Shown here: positions 6,485 to 12,056 of the stretch, piece by piece
Numbering within the stretch: position 1 is the first letter of the stretch
Layout of the letters: each line of letters begins with the position of its first letter
DNA from: an uncultured Oscillospiraceae bacterium
Lineage (GTDB): Bacteria; Bacillota; Clostridia; Oscillospirales; Oscillospiraceae
DNA length: 12,056 nucleotides
Direction of reading: 5' to 3'
NCBI GenBank assembly: GCA_947631805.1
Contig: CANRNA010000034.1
Location: 1 to 12,056 of the forward strand
Position numbers and translations under genes: made by a program
The notes under the pieces: generated by a model
What the model was told of the DNA's origin: nothing
What the model saw: the letters and a program-made list of their open reading frames with translations, nothing else
Database searches by the model: none

Positions 6485-8950
6485 TCACCCTCCGGCCGGT
6501 TCGTCAACCTTTTCCACCTGTATGGTCCCGTCCCGCACGGTCAGCCGCACCCGGCTCCCGGCGGCGATATCCCCGGCCAGGAGCATCTCCGCCAGCCGGT
6601 CCTCCACCAGCCGCCTCAGACACCGCCGGAGAGGCCGGGCCCCGTAATCCGGGTCGTACCCCTGTTCCGCCAGGGCGTCCAAAACGGCGCTGTCCGTCTC
6701 CATGGTCACGCCCTTCCCGTTCAGCCGCCGCTCCACCTTTTCCAGCAGCCGCCGGGCGATGCGCCGTATCTGCTCCCGCTCCAGGGCCCGGAACACGACG
6801 ATGGCGTCCACCCGGTTGAGAAGCTCGGGCCTGAACACCCGCCGGGCCTCCTCCATCACCCTCTCCCGCAGCCGCTCGTACCGCTCCTGGGCCGAGTCCT
6901 CCCTGCCGGAGAAGCCCAAGGGGCGGCTGCCGCCCAAAATGGCCTGGGCCCCCACGTTGGAGGTCATGACCACCACGGTGTTTTTGAAGTCCGTCTTCCG
7001 GGAGTGGGCGTCGGTGAGGACGCCGTCCTCCAGAATTTGCAGCAGCAGCCCCCACACGTCCTCGTGGGCCTTCTCCATCTCGTCGAACAGCACCACGCTC
7101 CAGGGGCGGCGGCGCACCCTGTCGGTGAGCCACCCGCCCTCGTCGTGGCCCACGTAGCCAGGGGGCGCGCCGATGAGACGGCTGACCGCGTGCTTTTCCA
7201 TATACTCGGACATATCCACCCGGATGACCGCCTGCTCGTCCCCGTACACCGCCTCCGCCAGGGCCCGGCACAGCTCCGTCTTGCCCACCCCCGTAGGCCC
7301 CAGGAAAAGGAAGCTGCCCACCGGCCGGTCCGGGTCGGCCAACCCCACCCGGCCCAGGCGTATGGCCCGGCACACGGCGGAGACCGCCTCCTCCTGCCCC
7401 ACCAGCCGTCGGTGGATGATGTCCTCCAGGTGCGTCAGCCGTTCGCTCTCCTCTCTGGTGAGATTCTCCACGGGGATGCCTGTCCAGCCGGACACCACCG
7501 CCGCCACGTCCTCCGGCCCCACCTGCATGGGCATGGACCCGGCCTGGGCCGTCCAGGCGCTGCGGGCCACGTCCAGCTCCTGCCTGCCCAGCCGCTCCTG
7601 GTCCCGCAGCGTGGCCGCCCCCTCGAAATCCTGGTCCTTCACCGCCTGTTCCTTCAGGGCCCGCAGGCTCTGCACCCGCTCCTCCGCCGCCCGCACGCCC
7701 TCGGGCACCCTGGCCCCCGCCATGCGCACCCGGCTGGCCGCCTCGTCTATCAGGTCGATGGCCTTGTCCGGCAAAAAACGGTCCGGGATATACCGGCCGG
7801 AGAGCTCCACCGCCGCCTTCACCGCCCCGTCGGTGATGACCAGGCCGTGGTGGCTCTCGTACCGGTCCCGCAGGCCCATGAGGATGCGCACGCTCTCCTC
7901 CCTGGTGGGCTCCGCCACCGTCACCGGCTGGAACCGGCGCTCCAGCGCCGCGTCCTTCTCCACATGGGTCCGGTACTCCTCCAGGGTGGTGGCCCCGATG
8001 ACCTGGATGAGCCCCCGGCCCAGGGCGGGCTTGAGTATGTTGGCCGCGTCGATGGCCCCCTCCGCCGCCCCCGCGCCCACGATGGTGTGCATCTCGTCCA
8101 CGAACAGTATCACGTCCCCGGCCTTGGCGACCTCCTTGATGACCGTCTTCACCCGGTCCTCAAAGTCCCCCCGGTACTTGGTCCCCGCCAGCATGGAGGG
8201 GATGTCCAGGGCCACCACCCGCTTGCGCCGCAGATGGTCCGGCACGTCCCCGGCGGCCACCCGCCGGGCCAGGGCCTCGGCCACCGCCGTCTTGCCCACC
8301 CCCGGCTCTCCGATGAGGATGGGGTTGTTCTTCGTCCGGCGGGACAGTATCTGTATGACCCGCTCCAGCTCTCGCTCCCGGCCCACCACCGGGTCCAGCT
8401 GGCCCCGGACGGCCATGTCCGTCAGGTCCCGGCTGTACTGGTCCAGCACCCTGGTGTCGCCCCGCCGGGCCGCGGGCCGGACGCTCCCCTCCTCGGGCCG
8501 GGCCCGGTACTCCGGCCCGGAGAATATGTCCAGCACGTCGGTATAGAGCTTGTTGGGGTCGATGCCCGCCTCCTCCAGGGCCTTGGTCCCGGCGCAGTCC
8601 GACTGGCGCAGTATGCCCATGAGGATGTGCTCCGTGCCCACGAAGCTGTGGCCCAGCCGGGCCGCGTCCGAGCAGGCCAGCTCAATGCTCTTTTTCGCTT
8701 TGGGGGTCAGGCCCTGGGCCGGAGGCCCCGGCGTGCCCCGCCCGGCGGCGCTGGTGACCAGCTCCGTCACCGCCACGGTCTCCAGGCCGCTCCGGCGCAG
8801 GCACCGGCAGGCCAGGCCCTCCCCCTCCCGCATGAGCCCGATGAGCAGATGCTCCGTGCCCACATAGCTGTGGCCCAGCTGGCTGCTGGCCTGGTAGGCC
8901 TCCTCGATGGCCCTCCGGGCCCGCAGGGTGAACCGCTCCGTGTTTTTCAT
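6485..8950 (-). CDS. clpC: ClpC-type AAA+ ATP-dependent unfoldase, ClpP partner
   Basis: The 821-residue protein has the full ClpC architecture. Two Clp-N repeats (about 5-65 and 80-143) both carry a GHSxVGTEH motif. The first AAA module has Walker A GEPGVGKT (214-221) and Walker B ILFVDE (281-286). A middle domain contains a UVR-like helix around 429-453. The second AAA module has GPTGVGKT (551-558) and VVLFDE (619-624). The tripeptide LGF (678-680) sits where ClpC and ClpX carry their ClpP-docking loop, so the protein probably feeds substrates to ClpP. The ATG at 8950 has GGAGG 7 bases upstream; the frame is open to 9175, but that extension lacks a ribosome site and conserved sequence. Unlike the Bacillus locus, no ctsR, mcsA or mcsB lies beside it within this window. 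A divergent ferredoxin gene lies upstream. Confidence 0.94.
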   Translation of the reverse strand: MKNTERFTLRARRAIEEAYQASSQLGHSYVGTEHLLIGLMREGEGLACRCLRRSGLETVAVTELVTSAAGRGTPGPPAQGLTPKAKKSIELACSDAARLGHSFVGTEHILMGILRQSDCAGTKALEEAGIDPNKLYTDVLDIFSGPEYRARPEEGSVRPAARRGDTRVLDQYSRDLTDMAVRGQLDPVVGRERELERVIQILSRRTKNNPILIGEPGVGKTAVAEALARRVAAGDVPDHLRRKRVVALDIPSMLAGTKYRGDFEDRVKTVIKEVAKAGDVILFVDEMHTIVGAGAAEGAIDAANILKPALGRGLIQVIGATTLEEYRTHVEKDAALERRFQPVTVAEPTREESVRILMGLRDRYESHHGLVITDGAVKAAVELSGRYIPDRFLPDKAIDLIDEAASRVRMAGARVPEGVRAAEERVQSLRALKEQAVKDQDFEGAATLRDQERLGRQELDVARSAWTAQAGSMPMQVGPEDVAAVVSGWTGIPVENLTREESERLTHLEDIIHRRLVGQEEAVSAVCRAIRLGRVGLADPDRPVGSFLFLGPTGVGKTELCRALAEAVYGDEQAVIRVDMSEYMEKHAVSRLIGAPPGYVGHDEGGWLTDRVRRRPWSVVLFDEMEKAHEDVWGLLLQILEDGVLTDAHSRKTDFKNTVVVMTSNVGAQAILGGSRPLGFSGREDSAQERYERLRERVMEEARRVFRPELLNRVDAIVVFRALEREQIRRIARRLLEKVERRLNGKGVTMETDSAVLDALAEQGYDPDYGARPLRRCLRRLVEDRLAEMLLAGDIAAGSRVRLTVRDGTIQVEKVDEPAGG

Positions 8951-8968
8951 ATCATCGCCTCCGGGAAG

Positions 8969-8974
8969 ATTATA
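8969..8974 (-). promoter_or_regulatory. Possible -10 element upstream of clpC
   Basis: A perfect TATAAT lies on the minus strand 18 bases before the clpC ATG. No good -35 is found at 15-19 bases, and the leader would be only about 12 bases long, barely including the GGAGG site. It may be functional with an activator or be coincidence. Confidence 0.3.
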
Positions 8975-9134
8975 GCCGCTCCCTGTGAAATAAAAGCGCG
9001 AGAGACGTTGAACATTTTGTCGGAACCCCTCCCCGGAGGACCGATAAACCGCGTTTTTCCCGTCCGGTTCGGCCCATTTTTGTGATTTTCGGCGGTTTTC
9101 CCCAGGAATTTCTTCCCCAGGCCGCAAAAAACAG
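8975..9134. other. Divergent intergenic region between clpC and the ferredoxin gene
   Basis: This is the longest non-coding stretch in the window. It is less GC-rich than the flanking clpC gene, with several A/T runs. It holds an imperfect hairpin at 9020-9044 (outer TCGG/CCGA, inner CCTC/GAGG). No CtsR or CIRCE heat-shock operator was recognised. Nothing else could be identified. Confidence 0.5.
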
Positions 9135-9163
9135 TTGAACCCGGCAGGCATTTGTGCTAGTAT
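9135..9163 (+). promoter_or_regulatory. Sigma-A-type promoter of the ferredoxin gene
   Basis: TTGAAC (9135-9140) and TAGTAT (9158-9163) are separated by 17 bases, with a TG one base before the -10 (extended -10). Transcription would start near 9170, leaving a leader of about 26 bases containing GGAGGT ahead of the ATG at 9196. Confidence 0.82.
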
Positions 9164-9195
9164 GAGTGCGTACATAAAAAATGGAGGTAATCACA

Positions 9196-9366
9196 ATGGC
9201 TTATAAGATTTCCGACGCTTGCATCTCCTGCGGTTCCTGCGCTGATCAGTGCCCGGTCGAGGCCATCAGCGAGGGCGATGCCCACTATGTCATCGATCCT
9301 GACAAGTGCATCAGCTGCGGCTCTTGCGCCGAGCAGTGCCCCATGAGCGCTATCGCTGAGGAGTAA
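9196..9366 (+). CDS. 2[4Fe-4S] clostridial-type ferredoxin
   Basis: The 56-residue protein is almost exactly the length of classical clostridial ferredoxin. Two CxxCxxCxxxCP motifs (C9, C12, C15, C19 and C38, C41, C44, C48) bind two [4Fe-4S] clusters, and the halves ISCGSCADQCP and ISCGSCAEQCP show the internal duplication. It is a soluble low-potential electron carrier; the 2-oxoacid oxidoreductase in this window is one plausible partner. The ATG at 9196 has GGAGGT at the right distance; an in-frame ATG at 9181 lies before that site and is unlikely. Codon use is visibly less GC-rich at third positions (GAT, GCT, GTC mixed) than in neighbouring genes, consistent with strong expression. It appears monocistronic, with its own promoter and a following hairpin. 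Confidence 0.95.
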   Translation: MAYKISDACISCGSCADQCPVEAISEGDAHYVIDPDKCISCGSCAEQCPMSAIAEE

Positions 9367-9380
9367 GGCAAAAGAAACCA

Positions 9381-9412
9381 TGCGGGCGATATGCTTTGGC
9401 ATATCGCCCGCA
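9381..9412 (+). terminator. Perfect 14-bp hairpin after the ferredoxin gene
   Basis: TGCGGGCGATATGC (9381-9394) pairs perfectly with 9399-9412 around a TTTG loop, 14 bp after the ferredoxin stop. The downstream side lacks a U run on the plus strand, while the opposite strand does have a U-rich tail (TGGTTTCTTTT). It probably serves as terminator or 3'-end stabiliser for the ferredoxin mRNA. Confidence 0.6.
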
Positions 9413-9462
9413 GCCATATATAGGGACGGATGACCTGTACAGTCCATCCCGTGGGAGATACC

Positions 9463-10167
9463 ATGAAAACTCTCTGGCCGGAGGGGCCCGTCTACACCGA
9501 CGACCCCGCCTTCAAAATAACCACCGATTCCGTGCTGCTGGCCCACTTCGCCGCGGCCATACCGGGCTTTTCCCGCTGTATGGACATTGGCTGCGGAGGC
9601 GGGCTTTTGTCCGTGCTGCTCCACGCCGGGCGGCCGGACGCGGTGTACGACAGCGTGGACATCCGCCCCGAGGCGGTGGCCGTGTGCCAGCGCAATTACC
9701 GGGCCAACGACATCGACGGCCAGGCGGACCGGCTGGACGCCCGGGAATACCGGACCATCGGCCGTCCGGGCCTGTACGACCTTGTGGTGTGCAATCCCCC
9801 TTACTACTACCTGGGCAAGCCCTCCCCCGACGGAGGCCGGGCCGCCGCCAGGGGGGACAGCCTCTCCCCCGCCCAGTTCTCCAGCGCCGCGTCCTATTTT
9901 CTGCGCCGGGGCGGGGCCTTCTGCCTTGTCCACAAGCCGGAATTTCTCACGGACATCTTCGCCGCCATGCGTCTGGCGGATATCGAGCCGAAGCGGCTGC
10001 GCCTTGTCTCCTACAAGGCGGACAGCGCCCCCTCCCTGGTGCTGGTGGAGGGCCGCAGGGGCGGCCGTCCCGGTCTCGCCGCCCAGCCCGGTCTCATCCT
10101 GGCCGAGGCCGACGGCTCCCCCACCTGGGAGACCAGGGCCATATACCATCTGCGGGAGCGTGAATAG
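9463..10167 (+). CDS. TrmN6/YabB-like SAM-dependent N6-adenine methyltransferase
   Basis: The 234-residue protein has the SAM-binding motif MDIGCGGG (40-47), an acidic ribose-binding position D66 in SVDIR, and the catalytic NPPYY motif (111-115) typical of N6-adenine methyltransferases. The N-terminal KITTDSVLLAHFA (18-30) is the hallmark of the TrmN6/YabB group, whose E. coli member methylates A37 of tRNA-Val1. Which nucleic acid it modifies here is inference. The ATG at 9463 was chosen over 9430 because GGGAG sits 7 bases upstream and the protein then starts at the conserved region. It is followed after 2 bp by a second methyltransferase gene and is probably co-transcribed with it. RsmC or release-factor methyltransferases share NPPY but not this N-terminus. 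Confidence 0.85.
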   Translation: MKTLWPEGPVYTDDPAFKITTDSVLLAHFAAAIPGFSRCMDIGCGGGLLSVLLHAGRPDAVYDSVDIRPEAVAVCQRNYRANDIDGQADRLDAREYRTIGRPGLYDLVVCNPPYYYLGKPSPDGGRAAARGDSLSPAQFSSAASYFLRRGGAFCLVHKPEFLTDIFAAMRLADIEPKRLRLVSYKADSAPSLVLVEGRRGGRPGLAAQPGLILAEADGSPTWETRAIYHLRERE

Positions 10168-10169
10168 CC

Positions 10170-10949
10170 ATGGATTTTTTGAAAGAATATTACAGCTCCT
10201 ATGACGAGGACGGCCGTCTCCTCTCCCGGCACGGGCAGGTGGAGTTCATCACCACGTGGAAATACATCCACACCTATCTGAGCTCCCCTCCCGCCTCTGT
10301 TCTGGAGGTAGGCGCGGGTACCGGCCGGTACAGCGTCGCCCTGGCCAGGGAGGGACACCGGGTGACAGCCGTGGAGCTGCTGGAGCACAACATCGGTATT
10401 CTGAAAGAAAAGCTCGACGGCACAGAGGACATCACCGTTATGCAGGGCAACGCCCTGGACCTGTCCGCCCTGGAGGACGGCACCTTTGACATGACGCTCC
10501 TGCTGGGGCCCATGTACCACCTCTGCACGGACGGGGAAAAGCGCCGCGCCCTGTCCGAGGCGGTCCGGGTGACCAGGCCAGGGGGCTATATCCTCGCGGC
10601 CTACTGCATGAACGAGCCCACCGTCATCCAATTCGTGTTTGAGCGGAACATGCTCCGGGAAGTGACGGACAAGCACATGCTGACGGAGGACTGGCACTGC
10701 ATCAGCGAGCCGAAGGACCTGTTTGCGATGGTCCGAACGGAGGAGATCGCCGCGCTGGACGCCGCCGTCCCGGTCCGCAGGCACAAGCTCGTCGCCACAG
10801 ACGGGGCGACGAATTACCGCCGGGCGGTCATCGACGCCATGGACGACGAGACCTTCTCCCAGTGGGTAGCCTACCACCTGGCGACCTGCGAGCGCCAGGA
10901 CCTTGTAGGCGCCTCCCACCACACCCTGGACATCTTACAAAAGCTATAA
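10170..10949 (+). CDS. Class I SAM-dependent methyltransferase, substrate unknown
   Basis: The 259-residue protein has a classical Rossmann methyltransferase core. Motif I is VLEVGAGTGRYS (44-55), the acidic motif II position is E69 in TAVEL, GNALDLSAL lies at 93-101, and motif IV (FDMTLLLGPMYHL) is near 106-118. RVTRPGGYIL is the usual post-motif strand. The C-terminal part (about 145-259) is family-specific and gives no substrate clue. It starts 2 bp after the preceding methyltransferase gene, with GGGAG inside that gene's end about 11 bases upstream, so translation may be coupled. The sequence resembles Methyltransf_11/25 small-molecule enzymes more than RNA enzymes, since it lacks NPPY. 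A specific function cannot be assigned. Confidence 0.88.
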   Translation: MDFLKEYYSSYDEDGRLLSRHGQVEFITTWKYIHTYLSSPPASVLEVGAGTGRYSVALAREGHRVTAVELLEHNIGILKEKLDGTEDITVMQGNALDLSALEDGTFDMTLLLGPMYHLCTDGEKRRALSEAVRVTRPGGYILAAYCMNEPTVIQFVFERNMLREVTDKHMLTEDWHCISEPKDLFAMVRTEEIAALDAAVPVRRHKLVATDGATNYRRAVIDAMDDETFSQWVAYHLATCERQDLVGASHHTLDILQKL

Positions 10950-10959
10950 AATATAGCGA

Positions 10960-10991
10960 GGACCGCCCGGCGGGGCGGTCCCCGTTGTTTT
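10960..10991 (+). terminator. Intrinsic terminator of the methyltransferase pair
   Basis: A 9-bp GC stem (10960-10968 with 10973-10981) with a 4-base loop is followed by CCGTTGTTTT on the plus strand. It lies 10 bp after the stop of the second methyltransferase gene and faces the argH terminator. Confidence 0.85.
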
Positions 10992-11037
10992 GTCAGCACA
11001 AAAACTACAGGGTGCGAAATTTTTTGGACAGCCGCAG

Positions 11038-11069
11038 AAAAAGGCCCGGCGCGTTTTCCGCGCCGGGCC
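11038..11069 (-). terminator. Intrinsic terminator of argH
   Basis: An 11-bp perfect GC stem (11043-11053 with 11059-11069) and a 5-base loop are followed on the minus strand by five U (11042-11038). It lies 7 bp after the argH stop. Confidence 0.92.
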
Positions 11070-11076
11070 CGGCTGT

Positions 11077-12056
11077 TCATTTTTCCCGCAGGAATTGCTC
11101 CAGGAAGGCCAGCTCCCGGTCCAGGGGCAGATTCCGGCGGCGGACGCAGCTGTCCAGGTCCACGGCCTCATATACCGTCTCGTCGAACACGGGGCTCGCC
11201 GCCCGGTATTCCTCCATGGTCAGCTCCTCCAGGGGCTTTCCGGCGTGGACCAGCCCCGCCGCCACAGCGTAGGCCTCCCGGAAGGGGACTCCGTGGGCCA
11301 CCAGCCAGTCGGCGCAGTCCGTGGCGTTGATGAACCCCGCTCCCGCCGCCCGGCGCATGGCCTCCGGATGGGGGGTCATGCCCCCGATCATGGCCGCCAG
11401 CACGTCCAGGCACAACCCCGCCGTGTCGATGGCGTCGAACAGGGCCTGCTTGTCCTCCTGCATGTCCTTGTTGTAGGCCAGGGGCAGCCCCTTCAGCACC
11501 GTGAGCATCCCCATCAGGTCCCCGTACACCCGACCGGTCTTGCCCCGGATGAGCTCCGCCATGTCCGGGTTTTTCTTCTGGGGCATGATGGACGAGCCGG
11601 TGACGAACCCCTCCGGCAGGGTGATGAAGCCGAATTCCAGGCTGGACCAGAGCACCAGCTCCTCGCTGATGCGGCTCAAGTGGGTCATGACCAGGCTCAG
11701 AGCCCCCATCACCTCCACGCAGAAGTCCCGGTCGGACACCGCGTCCAGGCTGTTGAGCATGGGCCCGTCGAAGCCCAATGCCGCCGCCGTCATCTCCCGG
11801 TCGGTGGGAAAGGTGGTCCCCGCCAGGGCGCATGCCCCCAGGGGGCTCTGGTTCAGCCGCTTTCTGGCGTCGGCCAGCCGCCCCGCGTCCCGGATGAGCA
11901 TCATGGCCCAGGCGCAGAGATAGTGGCCGAAGGTCACCGGCTGGGCCCGCTGGAGGTGGGTGTAGCCGGGCATGACCGCGTCCCTGTATTCCGCCGCCTT
12001 GCCGTGGATGGCCTCCACCGCCTTCTTTATGCGCGCCAGCAGGGCGTCTGTCTGGC
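11077..12056 (-). CDS. argH: Argininosuccinate lyase, N-terminus outside window
   Basis: About 326 C-terminal residues of an expected 460 are visible, and the frame continues past base 12056, so the start is not in the window; an in-frame GTG at 12018 is an internal valine, not a start. MPGYTHLQRAQP contains the His that acts in catalysis in this superfamily. GSSIMPQKKNPD (about 11563-11599) is the fumarate-lyase signature with the mobile-loop serine. The C-terminal domain, ending in LAFLEQFLREK, fits ArgH. The enzyme cleaves argininosuccinate to arginine and fumarate, the last step of arginine synthesis, as a cytoplasmic homotetramer. It converges on the methyltransferase pair, with back-to-back terminators between. 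argG is often upstream but would lie beyond the window. Confidence 0.96.
   Translation of the reverse strand, partial: QTDALLARIKKAVEAIHGKAAEYRDAVMPGYTHLQRAQPVTFGHYLCAWAMMLIRDAGRLADARKRLNQSPLGACALAGTTFPTDREMTAAALGFDGPMLNSLDAVSDRDFCVEVMGALSLVMTHLSRISEELVLWSSLEFGFITLPEGFVTGSSIMPQKKNPDMAELIRGKTGRVYGDLMGMLTVLKGLPLAYNKDMQEDKQALFDAIDTAGLCLDVLAAMIGGMTPHPEAMRRAAGAGFINATDCADWLVAHGVPFREAYAVAAGLVHAGKPLEELTMEEYRAASPVFDETVYEAVDLDSCVRRRNLPLDRELAFLEQFLREK

Noticed and set aside
6320..9085. Very long plus-strand reading frame (about 920 codons) opposite clpC
   Set aside because: It is the antisense shadow of a GC-rich gene: composition is Pro/Arg/His/Gly-rich with no domain, and the minus strand encodes unmistakable ClpC motifs.
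9151..9172. Possible CIRCE heat-shock element (GTGCTA and GAGTGC words)
   Set aside because: The two words are not in the inverted arrangement with a 9-base spacer; the site is better explained as the -10 region of the ferredoxin promoter.
8951..9175. Upstream extension of clpC by 75 codons
   Set aside because: No ribosome site, no similarity to Clp-N, and it would overlap the ferredoxin promoter region.
9157..10922. Minus-strand frames opposite the ferredoxin and the two methyltransferases
   Set aside because: They overlap genes with clear motifs and promoters on the plus strand and show no conserved domain.
1..12056. Mobile elements, CRISPR arrays, tRNA or rRNA genes
   Set aside because: No transposase, integrase, regularly spaced repeats or tRNA/rRNA-like sequences were found on either strand.

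Overview
The window is GC-rich, densely packed bacterial chromosome with ten complete genes and two genes cut by the window edges. Strong GGAGG-type ribosome sites, a sporulation gene (spoIID), a ClpC-type ATPase and ferredoxin-dependent 2-oxoacid metabolism point to an anaerobic, endospore-lineage Firmicute. The high GC suggests a member of the Oscillospiraceae/Flavonifractor-like group; this placement is inference, since no rRNA or other phylogenetic marker is present.

Left part (1-5052, minus strand): a tight operon encodes a 2-oxoacid:ferredoxin oxidoreductase in the order D-A-B-C (ferredoxin subunit, alpha, beta, gamma), followed 11 bp later by a class I CoA-transferase of the acetyl-CoA hydrolase/succinyl-CoA:acetate type, whose C-terminus lies outside the window. 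Together they can interconvert 2-oxoglutarate, succinyl-CoA and succinate, with electrons carried by ferredoxin and CoA exchanged with acetate. Upstream, in the same direction, is an eight-helix membrane protein of unknown function with a textbook sigma-A promoter (TTGACG-17-TATAAT). An intrinsic terminator separates it from korD.

Middle (5086-8950): spoIID on the plus strand meets a PaaI-type thioesterase gene on the minus strand with no base between their stop codons. Upstream of the thioesterase, on the same strand, is a full-length ClpC-type AAA+ unfoldase with both ATPase modules and a ClpP-docking loop.

Right part (8951-12056): a divergent intergenic region separates clpC from a small 2[4Fe-4S] ferredoxin gene with its own good promoter and a perfect 14-bp hairpin behind it. 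Two SAM methyltransferase genes follow on the plus strand, the first resembling the tRNA m6A37 enzyme TrmN6/YabB. They end at an intrinsic terminator facing the terminator of argH (minus strand, N-terminus outside the window).

Most genes are well-known families. The parts with most open questions are the kor/CoA-transferase cassette and its membrane-protein neighbour, the overlapping divergent promoters near 5000-5060, and the hairpin after the ferredoxin. No mobile elements, CRISPR arrays, tRNAs or rRNAs were seen, and no gene-free stretch exceeds 250 bases.
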